A stretch of 64,000 bases of DNA, taken from assembly GCA_947561585.1 (NCBI GenBank), contig CANNZV010001627.1:62001-126000 (forward strand), written 5' to 3'. The translations under genes and the position numbers were made by a program. The stretch comes from Caprella mutica (taxonomy: Eukaryota; Arthropoda; Malacostraca; Amphipoda; Caprellidae). This document shows positions 20,098 through 34,100 of this stretch, one piece after another. How positions within the stretch are numbered: position 1 is the first letter of the stretch; every line of letters begins with the position of its first letter. Under the pieces are notes generated by a model. That model had not been told where the DNA came from, ran no database searches, and saw nothing but the letters and a program-made list of their open reading frames with translations.

Positions 20098-23000
20098 TCA
20101 ATTACACATCTCATGAATGTTTGACAAGAGGCGATCAGCGTCTGTTATATCTTCAATCACGAGATATTGTAAAATACTTTCAATGGTCTCATAATCTTCT
20201 AGTACTAGGTTCTTCGCTTCTCCCGGTGTCTTCTGAAAGGTAGATTATCAAAGTTAATTAAAGAAAAGATCTTAAAGAATGGTTTGTTACATGCAGTGGC
20301 GTGAAAAATAAATTTGGCACTGCCAATATCTTCATAAACTTTAAAATTACAATTAATTAAATCACTGGATTAAAATTACCTATACGTCATTTGATTCAAT
20401 TTATTTCTATCTTCATAAAGGTATGATAATGTTTTATCAATTGAGCTATGGAAGTATTTACATCAATTCTGCTAAGGAAGAAATAATCAAGAAGTCAAAA
20501 AGAAACTCCAAAGTTTATTTTTTTAGTCAAATCAATTTATGCCAAATTTATAAGCAATATGGTAGCAGCTTCTCCACTTCAGTATTAATCTTTTAATTAC
20601 CTTTGCAGAATGCGTAAGGTTATATCTTAGACAGCATTTGTTTATTTATTTATCATCTTGTTATTAGCATAAATGAAAAAGCGTTCAACCAAATTGCTTA
20701 AAATTTGATGGGACGATTGGCTAAGGTCCAATAACCTTCTGGTAGAATTTTTGGAGCGACCCTGTCAAAGGTCAAGGTCAAACTCATTTATAACTCAAAA
20801 AGTATTGAACCATATTACATGAAACTTGCTTGATGGGACGATTGGTAAATATACATGAACCATTTTGTTAGATTTTGGGAGCGATCGGGCCAATGGTCAA
20901 AGATCAATTTCAAGATTATTTATAACTCAATAACTCAAAAGGTGGTCAACCAAATTGCCTGAAATTTCGTGAGATGATTGATAAATGTTCAGGAACCATC
21001 TGGTAGAATTTTGGGAGCGAGCCTCTCAAAGGTCAAGGTCAAGGTAATTCATAAGTCACTAACTTAAAAAGTATTCAACCATATTGCATGAAACTTGGTG
21101 GGACGATTTATCATTATCCAGTTACCAGTTTATTAGATTTCAAAGCTTGAGGTCAAGGTCATTTATAAGCTGAGGAGCACAGTATTGTGCTCCTCAATAC
21201 TGTATTTTTCAGTCTTGTAATTTGAAGTTGACTAAAATGTGAAGAGAAAACTGCACGAGGCATAGTGTAAGGTATATTCAAAATCAGTTATTTAAAGTCT
21301 TAAAATAATTAAAAACAAAATTTCCGTTTCAACCTTTGGATTGGTTAATACTCCTTTTTACGGTATCTAATTGAAGAACTGAAATCATCGAATGGACTTC
21401 ATCAAAAGTCGTGACGATCATTTTGCGTTATGCTGGCAGCAATGAATGCAAGTTCAATAGGCTATGCAATTATGGCAGGCAAATATGTTCGACGAAGGAA
21501 AGACAAATAATTTATTGCCAGGTGCAAAGTTTTAACACTTCGAGGTGACGAAGGTTTGGTCATCAGTGATCATCGTTCGAGTTTTAGTTTAGTGTCTGGT
21601 GAGACCATCGGATCGAGACCTCTAGTTCGATTGTATGGTCGAATCAACTGATATGTAATATGTATATTACATGTTAGCTGATAATTTGGTAGCCTACTCT
21701 GATAATGAAATGGAAACCCCTATTCAATCAGAATTATGTTCCCATTCACACAACGAATTTGCTCAATGAGTTAAAAATTGCAAGTTTAGACTGGTGTGTC
21801 TGCCGAATTACCTGACCTGAATCTAATCGAAAATGCATGGCACTACTAAAATCAACATTTTGGTGAAAATGATATCCACATTCTTGATGAAATGTTGACA
21901 AAAATTAGCGATAGTTGGTTTCCCTCACTGACGTTCTTTCACAAACTGATTGAAAAGATGCCAAGGAGATTGAGAGCTGCTAAATCACAGACTGGTTTGC
22001 TACTGAATATGAATAGGTTTATTTGATTTGAGATTTATTTTCTAATATGATTTCATTTGAAAAACATATTCTGCAATTTATAGAGTATCCTTTTGAATTT
22101 TTGATTTTTCTTCTTTACATGAATTGAAGTTAATATACTAATATTTAAAAGAAATCAAAAATATTATCATACAATGTTAGAAGAGAGAACGACTCTTAAT
22201 CAAATATTATTATGTAGTGATATTATTTCGATGCTGCAATTTATTATAATTGAAATTTTGATGAATATTTTAACAGTTAAATATCTATTCAGCCTAGTTT
22301 TTGAGCTTCTGATTACTTATTAAAAGACAATTTTCGACACATTGTCAATCGATAAGACCCCAAAAAAGTTCTTTATTTACTTTAGTTCACCTCTATTAAT
22401 TTAATACATCCTTCTACCGCTGCCTCTACTGTGTCTCTTGGCTTGGTATTGTCGTAAGCTCTCAAGTAACAGATCAAGGCCTCGAATCCACCAGCTAGCA
22501 TCAGCTCCTCCGCTTGTTTCTTGTTTCCTTTTATAGAACACTTCCTTATAAACCAAACAGCCTCTTTTGCATCAGGGTGGTCAAAATTGCTTGCAGACTG
22601 TAAAATATAAATATGTTACATTTATGCTATTTCATTTCACTTTTTGCTAAATATTCAATTAAGCACCTCAAATGAGTTTCTTTGCAACTTTACATGATGT
22701 ATAAATAATGATGTATATGTAATTGTTAATCAAATGATTGAGCTACTGCAAATGTTGATGTTACCGTTAATTTCTCTGTGATGACTGGGAGAGCTTTACT
22801 ATCAATAACTTGTTGAATGTGGTCCTCAGAGTCCAATAGATTTGAAAGAGCCCAGATTGCCTCCTTTACCAAGTTCTGTATCGGATTGGACAAGGTATTC
22901 ACTATCTTCGGGATGAAATTTGCCTGGACCACTGCATCAATCTAGTAGTGAGAAATGGTTTGATTATTCAACATTGTTTAAAATAAGAATGTGAATCTAA

Positions 23001-26000
23001 AGCAAAAGAGTCAATGACGATAAACTGGAAACATTAAATCTCAAACTTTTAACATTTATAAAAAAGATGCAATATGTTACATTTGAAAATGTTGTTTTGT
23101 CTCTGTAAATAAGTATAAAATGCAAAGGAATTCTTCTATGTTTCCTTATTCTTCTTCAATAATTTAGTGTATCAAAACACTGAAGGAATGACATGTCTTT
23201 ACTGCAGAATGTTGGCTTTATGGAGGCCTTAAGTGAGGTTACACAATTGTAAGGACGAGGGTTTGACACTTTCTTAACTTCAACCTATAACTAGCAGTCA
23301 CAAGGGTATTAGCCAGATACTAGAAGATTTATTCTTTCGGCGTCAAAAACTTGCGATATGCGAACCCTGAAATAACCGCATGCCATAATTGCCCAGAGGC
23401 CATAAGTGCGATTAACCATTATTGTAAGAACGATAATCTTACTTCAAGTGATTGATTACTTCTCTCAAATCTAGTGAGCTAGAGGGCTAGATATTAGAGG
23501 ACACATAAAAGCGACAACTCGGTCTTCAAGAAGGTCTGTACTATCTTTTACCCAAATATGTGGGAGCAGAGAACTTCTTTCAAATATTTAGATACTCTTC
23601 TGTGTTGATCTTAGTGTCCGCTTCAATGAAAATCTGCGCTCACATAAATTGTTCCAAACAGCATATTGGAATAAGGGAGTTTGCTTTTTTCTTTTGGAAA
23701 CAGTCCATTTTTATAAAGTGTTTTTAAACTTTTGATCGTGAAGTATATGAGGTAAATGTAAGAGCTTAAAACTTTTCGTTTGGAAATTGAAATTACTAAC
23801 AATTTATCATTCTCTCTTTTTTGCATTCTGGTCAGTTTAATCTATAATCTTCTCTTGGTAGATCAACTTACCTGTTCACGGTTACCATGTACCAGATTTC
23901 CTGTAACTCGGAGAGCAGCCACTATAATACCATTGGATCCTTCCTCCTCATAATTGTCGAAAATATTCGATAAGATGTCAAGAATTCCAAGACCCAATGC
24001 CTTCTGAATCCCTCCTACATCTCCTTCAATGGAAAATGTAAAACCCCAACAAGCATCAACTGAAGATAAAATAAAAGCATATACTTGAGGATTATACGTC
24101 GTAAGTGCTAATTAAGAATACGTACAGATTGATTTGATATATAATGGCAAATATATATATAGGAACCTTTAGTTCCTTTATCGTCCAAGCTGATATAATG
24201 TTTCAAAGATCTCAAACATGTATCCCAGTCTTCGTCGGACAGGTTAATAATTGGTTTGTAGCGAAAAATGTTACAAAAAGTCCAAGCCATGACACGCTGT
24301 GCCTTTACCTGAAATATAAAGATTATATATATACGGATTCTTAGAATTTTTATCGATCGATTTAAAGGGGAGTTGCGCCTAATTTTCATATGAAATATTT
24401 TAACATTATATGATAAAGAAACATTAATTAGTTATACTGATGTCAGTAAACAGGAGTTTAAGCAAACATCTGATAGATGGCGTAGTTTAAACAATCTCCA
24501 AAACGTTCCAGAAAAAGAATAATAATCTTTATTCAGAAAAAAATATATAAACATATGTTTACAAAGAACGTTTACAAAATGTCGGTTTATTGTCTTAAAT
24601 AAGAGGTTAATAATATAATTTGGGATATGTATAGAAAATACTCCCTAAAATATTATTTTTCAGTTATAAATAGAAAACATTACTCGGAGATATACAAAAG
24701 TTTTTTGCACGACGTTTATGGAAATCCAACAAGATATCGTCAATGAGTCGCGAAAAACTAGAGCTATTGTCACAAGATGGTGCTTTTCCAAAATGAATTA
24801 AATTTTCTTTTCTTAAATAAGTATTATTTAGATGAACAGAGAATAAGTTATTGTCTAATTGCTCTTTCGATTAAAATTCAGATTAGCAAATGTTTGATTT
24901 TACCTGCATTTCCCATTTAAGATGAATGATGAAACGATACTTACAGAATCAAGCTTTGGCACAATCTTTTCAAGGATTGGAACCATTCCAATTTGGAGAA
25001 CTGTTTCTCTGTGATCAACTGAATCTCCTACAATGTTTCCTAGAAATATAAAATATCAATTAATTTGTTAATATAGGTTGTCCTTCCTCGATATGATATG
25101 AACTAAACACTACATATATAGCCTCAGTCGGAATATATCGATATGTTTACTCATAAAGTGTGAAATAAATACTTAGTAGCCTCACAAGGGTGTTCTGTAT
25201 ATTGTAGTGTTGAAAACACAATTTTCTTTGACCGAATGTCAAGCGCTCAGAAAGTCCTTTCAATACCAGCAAGTTTATCGTTGTACAGTGAATCCCCGCT
25301 TTACGACATTAATCCATGGAGTTGGGATTGTAAGGCGAAATCGTTGGTTGTATGGCGGGCAATAAAAACTATGGTATTTAGCTAATTCATATCAACATAT
25401 TAGTTCCACCTTGACGCCGATCAATAGCGACTCGCACAGCCATATGCACATACACCGTAAGACGGGGAAAACAAGGGAACGAAAAAAAAAATTCCACTCC
25501 GTAACATATAAAAAAAACGTACGCTATCAGCACCGTAACCCGGTTGTGGTATGAAATACATAGGTTCTAGCTATTTGATTTATTAACTGTATTTATCAAA
25601 CAAGACTAAGATCCCCATGGAGCACAAAAGAAGAGAGCAAATCAACCCATCCTTAGAGCAGTTGGCATAGTTCCTGCCTTAACAGTGATATTCTTAAACG
25701 CTACTTGCAGTTTTAGAAGACAGTGTTAGGGTTATGCTCTTCAATTACAAAGTTTTAATTTATTTGAGTTAGGTGGGCTCATAAGCTTCATCTATCATAT
25801 GTTGCATTTTATATTCAGCAGTCAGAGAACGAGTTTGTCCATAATTTTGACTCTTAGTTGCTAATAAACTGTACAGAGATTCCATTGCATTTCAACATGA
25901 CGTTTTGATTAAATATTATTACCTATTTATTACAGTGATCGTTTTTTTTTGTCCTTTTTCTTTAAATCTCTAGAAAAGTTATTTGATTCACGGAGTAGCT

Positions 26001-27593
26001 GTTCTGCATCCACGAGCTTATGACCAACTGGTTGTATGTGACTTTGTTCATCGATCCATCTCCTATCAGATTGAAATAATTATTCTATTTTTAACATTAC
26101 TTACCAATGCACCAAACAGCTTGCTCTAAAATGCCAACATCGGTTGAAGTAGCGAGAAGCCTTTTTATTTCTGGAAGGCCACCTGAATCTGAAATTTGAC
26201 GCGATAAGTTGTAGCTTATTTAATATTGATTTCTGTCTTTTTAAATATAATTTATTATGCATCAGTAGCACTAAATTCTAATTAGTTAGATATGTGGTTG
26301 ATTTAATTTCTCACCAAATATAGTGTCAATATCCTCAGAACGTCCGGCAGAAATGTTCGTTAGAGCCCATAAAGCTTCCTCTTGAAGATGAGAACTAAAA
26401 AAATAATTCGTAAAGTTCCAGTGTACATTATATTGTTAAAAAATTAATGAAATCATGATTTTGATTCACTGACTTGTGGTCCTTCTCAAGCATAGACACC
26501 AGTAGAGGTACTACTCCTGCTGCTATGTACCTTTCCTCAACTTCAGTCAATTTTCTTAATCCTGTCACTCCCTTTATTTGCTCAGATTCATAGGAGCTTT
26601 TCAAGTTCAGAATAATTTCTTCAGGACTTTGATCTTCATCCTTTATTAAAAGATAAAGATATTTTAATTGGCATATATATTTCTATTGCAAAGCTCTCCG
26701 TATTAGTATTCTTCAACTTAATTCACCTGTTCTTCGTCTGATTCTTTGATTTCAGTTTCTGGCTCCTTTTCTTTTGGAGTTTCTTCTAGAATCTGTTCAC
26801 AGATTAGAAATCAATAGTGTAAAAATAATCTGAACCAACTACCATATAATTAGTAAATGTCATAACTAGGTACATACACTATACAGTACATTTCAATACC
26901 TTTAAATTCTCCTTGTGGTCCTTGGTGTCCTTTCCTTTCAGAAGAGGATCGTTTTTCATCAGCTTATCCAACTCGTTTCCTTCTCCATTTCCTTTACTGG
27001 TGAAATTTGTACAGAATGTTGATTTCACATAAAATGTAACCTTGTTGCACTGTATATTCCCAATATCAACAAACTCCACCTAAGCGGTTTAAGAATATTG
27101 TTTCTCAATGGAGCCTCAACACTCAAACCATTGCTACGCTTGGATTTCTTCTTCTTCCCAAACTTGAAGAAAGAAGACGATTTCTTCTGTCCTAAGAGTG
27201 AATCTATCTGGGCTTTCCGATTATTTATCAACTGGAATTAAATAATGTTGTTATTTAGTTGATAATCAAATATAAAGCAGAAATATAGAACATATTTACA
27301 ATTATAATATATATAACGATGCTATCGAAATTATGCAAGATTTTTTTCGACTAAAATTTATTCTGCTTTCTATACTAATTTTGACTTTGGTAAACAAAGC
27401 CAAAAGAAAAATCAATAAGATTAGAGTTAGTTTGTCCTCATAGGTTATGATTTAATCTTCGATGTGATTCTTTTGACATGAATCCAACGAAAAATTGTAA
27501 TTTGCATATTTTCCACCAAATTACCTGAGTTGCCGAATCAATCTTGGACCCGTTCATCACCCTCCTCCTTCCAAGGAAATCTACTCGAGACAT
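20098..27593 (-). CDS. importin subunit alpha-like protein, paralog B (13 exons, 552 aa)
   Basis: Second ARM-repeat nuclear-import adaptor. Exons, 5' to 3': 27593-27525, 27231-27080, 26996-26900, 26792-26727, 26640-26474, 26394-26315, 26188-26105, 25039-24945, 24308-24167, 24059-23872, 22941-22765, 22597-22391, 20232-20098. They sum to 1659 nt, an exact frame, with the same intron phases as gene A. The start MSRVDFLGRRR mirrors A. Exon 2 is longer than in A (50 codons against 26), adding a Lys/Ser-rich stretch. NLS-pocket motifs kept: WALTN, WCIGN, WTFCN, WALSN. Two are changed: WGFTF (322-326) and, in the last ARM repeat, WFIRK (454-458) where A has WCIGN. The C-terminus stops about 12 residues earlier than A. 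The donor after exon 9 (GTTCCT) is weak. Intact as predicted; function may be narrowed. Confidence 0.85.
20680..21170. repeat. ~130-bp tandem repeat, about 3-4 copies, intron 12 of gene B
   Basis: Each copy holds ATTGCATGAAACTTG-like and GGGACGATTGGTAAAT-like blocks, then TTGGGAGCGA, CAAAGGTCAAGGTCAA and TATAACTCAAAAAGTATT. A related inverted scrap lies at about 57320-57390. Gene A lacks it, so expansion followed the duplication. Confidence 0.7.
21560..22010 (+). mobile_element. Tc1-like transposase relic in intron 12 of gene B
   Basis: TTTAGACTGG (LDW) is followed, after an indel, by a frame reading PDLNLIENAWHY, the family block with the third catalytic acidic residue. GENDIHILDEM then fits the usual continuation. 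Stops and frameshifts interrupt it. It is the partner of the relic at 1560-1770. Confidence 0.65.
25690..26080 (+). repeat. dispersed repeat R1, copy in intron 7 of gene B
   Basis: Carries AACGCTACTTGCAGTTTTAG, then about 270 bp on TTCACGGAGTAGCTGTTCTG and TGACCAACTGG. Located in the same intron as the gene A copy. Confidence 0.6.
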
Positions 27594-30500
27594 TTTATTC
27601 CAGAAATCAGTCTTGATTTTTGTTGTGATGTTGTTAATATATCACCTAAGCTAATAAATATGATGATATATTTAGTTGTAACCTGTTTTCACATTTCTTC
27701 TGTCACTGTCAAAAATTATCATCAACATAACGTGATAGAAAATGAAGAAAATTCTATGAAGAAGATATTATTTGAAGTATAAATTTATTTGATGTTTCAA
27801 GTAACACCAGCTCATGGATGTAAAATAGCTACTACGTGTCTGCACTTACCTGCTTAGACTGTACGAAAATATCACAACCCTCAGTGTTCTGCACTTGACA
27901 ATTTGAGTAAAAGTTGAAAAATTACTACGAAATGAAGCTAATATTTTTTTCTGGTAAACTCTATGACCTGGAAAAATAAAGTCAGCAATGGATATATTTT
28001 TCAAAACTGTAGTATGTAAGTTTTAATATCTACCTAGGTTTAATTTCTATCTCAGATTTATGAAAAAAGAACTAGTTTTTAATAATGAAATTTTAAATGA
28101 ATGGGAAATGAAATAAATAAAGAAGGCAGCTCTTTATTGCAGATCTAGAATAGAAAAATGTGTAAATTAGTTACATGGCAAAGGGCTCTGGTATCTCAAC
28201 TATATTCACGGCTTATACTCAAGGAGAACTTACATAAATAATATCATACAAAAGAAATCAACAATCAGTAGAAATGGAACAGCTACAGTTAGAGCAATTT
28301 CTCAAATTACGGCAGAGTAGCATCTATTTAGGGATTCTAAAAATGAATAAATGGAATGGAGTCAGAGGGGTCGCATACATACAAACAATGAGAAATTTCA
28401 AATATGGCAACGAAATGTTTACTACCTTGAAATAATTGTGCCATGCACAGTAGTTCAGTATTTCAAGTGGTAAGTACCATATACTGGCAATACCGATTAG
28501 AAAAGTTCAATAAGGGTGGATAATATCAACACCAAATAGGATTATAAATCGAATATTAAGAAAGAGCAATATAACTCTCGACCGTAAGTTTTACAAGGAA
28601 AATGCACCAGAACACAAACACCATTAGACTAGTGATGTGAACCTATAGGATAAGTCACATAGCAAATTATGTATGACAATCACTGACGAGTAGTATCTAC
28701 CAACTGAAGTATTTTTTAACAATTAAGTAGGTTTCGACAATTTCAGTTTACCAATCAAAACCCCAAGATGCATGCAGCGACCTCTCTTAACAGAGTTATT
28801 ATACATATAATATCAATAGAATATATGAGAAATATTTAAATACATTTTTTATTCATTATTTAGTTATATTAGTTTTTTTATGGTTTTTATAAATTTTAGA
28901 GAAACAAACACCTATATAATATATACAATATAAATTCTTATAAGTAGGAGTTTCACTTATTATACATTTTTTATTATCAAGTAGCTTTTTACGATTACCT
29001 TAAATGTTTAATTCATGTACTTCATTTCTACTATACCTACATATTCACTCCGAAAGATTATGATGCACCCAGGTTTCGAATTTACCAAGTATAGGGTAAA
29101 ATCGAAACACCTGTGTGCATCAGTTTGAACGCAAAGTTTATCTTTTATTTAATCTCCCTAACCCCCCCCCCCCAAAAAAAAAAAATAATAATAAACCCTT
29201 CCAGGTCATTAAATAATCATGAAGTGTGTAGTACAACAAGCTATCCGAAACAACAAACTACATACGGCCATCTATGTTGAGATCCTTCAAAATAAGAAGA
29301 GATTTTAAACTTCGCGTTTCATCAGTAAGAGATAAGGAATAAATATTTCAAATTCTCATAACTCAAACAGTATTAGTTTTTACAAAAAAAACGGTCATGA
29401 TTTCAAGTTTCAACTTTGAACGAAAAGTATTTTCAGAAAAAAAATTAAATAACTTAAAATAAAAATAATTTTGAGCGTGTTTTGTACAAAAATGATAGAA
29501 TAGATATATAATTTTTTTAATACAAAACTAGAAATCCAATTCCTATTACATGTACCTACCCTATTACATTTACGTAGTAATTTAGCACTCTTTCTTTTAC
29601 GATCGAAAATATTGAACCATTCCATAACTTGGACATAGGCCAATTGCGTAGGCGAGTGAAATTTCCTAAATATAAAACTGATAATTTTATGAAATTCATT
29701 CATACCTCAATAAATTATTTTTCATTTATTATTCAGAAAGGTTCCATATTCTTCATACCGGTAGTGTTCCGCAGCAACATCAACACACAACCTACACACA
29801 CCAGAGTACTTGATAAACTGAGGAAAATTTAATCTGAACTCTGAGTTTCTGTCCATCTCATATTATCGCCATTGAGTTTAACTATCTAATTATTGATTTA
29901 ATATATAAGGATGTATTTAAAATGTAGTTCCATATCTACTAAGTATTTATAAAAAATTTCTGTCATTTTTAATTTGCTCATTATTATTAAATTTTTCTAA
30001 TTTTAGAACTGTTTATTTTTTTCATATTTTCTTTGCAAAATCAAAAATAATTTCAATAGAAAATAAATTTTCTTCGACAGTTTATTAATTAATAATAATC
30101 TTTCATCAACTTTGTGTAAATTACAATATTCAAACATGACAATTAAAGTTGTCACTCCTAATTTTCAATATATTGATATCATTTAAATAAAAAATATTCC
30201 AAAGTAAGAATTCCTTTCCAATTGTTTATATTATACATTGAGAATACAGTTTGGTTTGTTTTGCTGTCGTTATAACAACGGTCACTTAATATATATGTAT
30301 TAGCAGCGTAAGGCTTTATTAATATTGAAGATCACTCCAATACTTTGTCAGATGTCCGTGAATCTAAATCACAATCCTAAATATGGTTTACACGTAGACT
30401 ATTTTTGGATAGTATTAAATCTTTGATGATTTTATAAATGATAGTAAATGGTTGAAATCACCATACCTAATCTAATACACAATCTTACCTCTATTTGGGG

Positions 30501-31111
30501 TCCAATCGACCAATGATTTCGCAGTGTCTTACCTACGTCAACTCAGTCACACTTTGGACATGGTGGAAGGTGGGAGTGTGGTGTACGTGTCCTCTATAGT
30601 GAAACTCTTGTGATTCTTTAATTTCAGCCTTGAACATTAAAGAAAACTAAAAATATTTTATGTGTGATTTGTATATAATAATATTGATGTTTAAATTGTT
30701 CAGGTATTTGCGGAATAAAAGTATTGTGAAATTGGTGTTTCAGTATTGGTTCGTGAAATATTAATTCGTGGAGACTTCCGTGACTGCAAATTGTTAGAAA
30801 TAGTTAAAGGAATGTTTGTGATAATTTGTCTAGATTAATCTGAATAGTATCTAGTTATACTTTATAGCTGTAAAAGTTTTATAAACTTAAAACTGTGTAC
30901 GTTCAATATATCAATAGTAATTTACAATTTTATTATTTTCTATCTTATAAGAAGGATTATTTCTATTTTCAATTATCTTATATGTTACAGATTCAACTAA
31001 TTATTATGCATTACCAATCTAATATATTATCTGTATTAATTTAAGCCATCTCAAAAGCCGGTACTGGCTCTTACTTCTCATTATTTGATTTTAAAAGTGA
31101 CTGCAAGCAAA
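27594..31111. other. head-to-head spacer between genes B and C
   Basis: Separates two divergently transcribed importin-alpha genes by 3.5 kb and so must hold both 5' regions. A block at 27690-27810 (TTTCACATTTCTTCTG, TTTCAAGTAACACCAGCTCA) is shared with 16590-16960. A C13A12 run lies near 29163-29188. TCCTCTATAGTGAAACTCTT near 30591 resembles the end of MITE family M2. No TATA box or start site can be assigned with confidence. Confidence 0.4.
29735..29832 (+). pseudogene. exon-like open block of unknown gene, unit-2 copy
   Basis: Preceded by a good acceptor-like tract (TTTATTATTCAG). The frame QKGSIFFIPV...TQPTHTRVLDKLRK ends at TAA 29830-29832. Homologous to 17325-17534 but lacks an internal segment of about 57 bp. 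Confidence 0.35.
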
Positions 31112-34100
31112 ATGTACCAGCCGTTCGTATTGCCAGAGCTGAGCAGGAGGAAGCCCAGAAGGAAAGGCTCTGACAAAGAACCTGTCGCTATGGATGTGAG
31201 TACCCAGTGAGAAACTTATGGTGGGGCCATTGAAGATTAACCCCACTTTATCTCCTATGGTGGTACATAAACTTTCTAGCTGGTTTATGGGGCTAAAGTG
31301 TTTGGGACAATAGCAAATTTGAGTGTCAAAATGGTAAATTTGTATATTCAGTTGATAGCATCCATCCAGTACTCGATAGCATCCATCCAGTACTCGATAG
31401 CATCCATCCAGTACTCGATAGCATCCATCCAGTACTCGATAGCATCCATCCAGTACTCGATAGCATCCATCCAGTACTCGATAGCATCCATCCAGTACTC
31501 GATAGCATCCATCCAGTACTCGATAGCATCCATCCAGTACTCGATAGCATCCATCCAGTACTCGATAGCATCCATCCAGTACTCGATAGCATCGATCCAG
31601 TACTCGATAGCATCCATCCAGTACTCGATAGCATTCATCCAGTACTCGATAGCATCCATCCAGTACTCGATAGCATCCATCCAGTACTCGATAGCATCGA
31701 TCCAGTACTCGATAGCATCCATCCAGTACTCGATAGCATCCATCCAGTACTCGATAGCATCCATCCAGTACTCGATAGCATCCATCCAGTACTCGATAGC
31801 ATCCATCCAGTACTCGATAGCATCTATCCAGTACTCGAAAGCATCCATCCAGTACTCGATAGCATCCATCCAGTACTCGATAGCATCCATCCAGTACTCG
31901 ATAGCATCCATCCAGTACTCGATAGCATCCATCCAGTACTCGATAGCATCCATCCAGTACTCGATAGCATCCATCCAGTACTCGATAGCATCCATCCAGT
32001 ACTCGATAGCATCCATCCAGTACTCGATAGCATCCATCCAGTACTCGATAGCATCTATCCAGTACTCGATATCATCCATCCAGTTCTCGATAGCATTCAT
32101 CCAGTACTCGATAGCATCCATCCAGTACTCGATATCATCCATCCAGTACTCGATAGCATTCATCCAGTACTCGATAGCATCCATCCAGTACTCGATAGCA
32201 TCCATCCAGTACTCGATAGCATCCATGCATCTAGTACTCGATAGCATCCATCCAGTACTCGATAGCATCTATCCAGTATTCGATAGCATCGATCCAGTAC
32301 TCGATAGCATCCATCCAGTACTCGATAGCATCCATCCAGTACTCGATAGCATCCATCCAGTACTCGATAGCATCCATCCAGTACTCGATAGCATCCATCC
32401 AGTACTCGATAGCATCCATCCAGTACTCCATAGCTTCCATCCAGTACTCGATAGCATCCATCCAGTACTCGATAGCATTCATCCAGTACTCGATAGCATC
32501 GATCCAGTACTCGATAGCATCCATCCAGTACTCGATAGCATCCATCCAGTACTCGATAGCATCCATCCAGTACTCGATAGCATCCATCCAGTACTCGATA
32601 GCATCCATCCAGTACTCGATAGCATCCATCCAGTACTCCATAGCTTCCATCCAGTACTCGATAGCATCCATCCAGTACTCGATAGCATTCATCCAGTACT
32701 CGATAGCATCCATCCAGTACTCGATTGTATCCATCCAGTACTCGATAGCATCCATCCAGTACTCGATAGCATTCATCCAGTACTCGATAGCATCCATCCA
32801 GTACTCGATTGTATCCATCCAGTACTCGATAGCATCCATCCAGTACTCGATAGCATCCATCCAGTACTCGATTGTATCCATCCAGTACTCGATAGCATCC
32901 ATCCAGTACTCGATAGCATCCATCCAGTACTCAACAACTCAATGAAATCTCGTTATTCTTTTTCAGTTGAATGCCATTCGGTCAAGGAGGGCAAGACTCG
33001 AGGCTCTCACTCATCAGAGGAAAATGAAACCGGAGCCCAAAGGAGGAAGTGCCTCCTCCATACCTTCTAAACCTCATTCGGTAATAATAACTATATTACC
33101 TCTTCATTTCGCTCTTATTTAATGAAAAAATTGTTAATTTGTATGCATATAAATCCACTTATTACGAACTAAGAATTTAAATTTCTTAAATATTTTATGA
33201 AATTAAATCGTCAATTTGAGAAATGTATAGATAATTATAATTTATGAAAATTCTGTTTCATTTATGAAGTGTATCGTTCATATACGTAAATATTTTAAAA
33301 ACACTTATTTTACACGTGGTTTTGATAATTTTATATTAAATAATACATAAAATTAAAGTAGTACTTAAATACTTTTACGTATTTACATAATTTGATTTTT
33401 TAATTTCCAGATCCGTAGGAAGAACAGTGACGTGCCTTTCAGTGCAAATAAAATGAAAAAGAAAGAAAAAGAGAAAAACAACTCTGCAGGAGTACGACTA
33501 GAACCAATGAGGTTGGTGATAAAAACACACTATTGATTAGAATGCTATATGCAACTATTTAACGCTATTATTAGGTAAATTATTAGTTTAAATACTGGTA
33601 ACTAATACTAGGCTAGTTTTTTACCAATTCATATAGAGATATTATAATCTTAAACTGTTATCATTTTGAATGGATTATTATATGAAAAAAATGATAAAAA
33701 GTGTATTGTGGAAATTCTTTTTATATGCATAATGAATTACCGTTATATACTTGTATATAGATATTATCTTGTTTAATTTTTTTCTTATATTGGCAGGAAT
33801 GCCCCAGACGTACAAAGTAACAGTTTAGACGCTCATAAGACCCAGGACCCGCTATTGAGGGACAATTACCGGGCCCCCCTGCTTGAAAAAACGCCCCGCC
33901 CGCTCAGCAGAGATGGGGCAATGCACGCCACTGATGTGAGTGAAGCCCGCCATGCTCTGGTAGAGATTTCTAAATTTTGTATTATAATATAGAGATATTC
34001 AGTATAAACTGCGTCCATCGCTTTATTGCAGATCACCATTTTGTGAATTTTTTTAATAATATTGTTCTTACAGTAGTGAAACTTTGGTCACTGGAAGATT

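Larger units (their letters stand above)
19655..30290. repeat. segmental duplication, unit 2 (contains importin-alpha B)
   Basis: Partner of unit 1. It starts near 19655 with sequence like positions 10-240, continues through gene B, and ends near 30290 with TGTCGTTATAACAACGG, also present at 17832. It carries the pre-duplication Tc1 relic and R1 repeat in the same introns as unit 1. Confidence 0.7.

Noticed and set aside
31298..33070. 590-codon open frame with SIASIQY repeats, plus minus-strand frames over the same array
   Set aside because: It is the 21-bp minisatellite read in a frame without stops. It overlaps exon 2 of gene C in the wrong frame.
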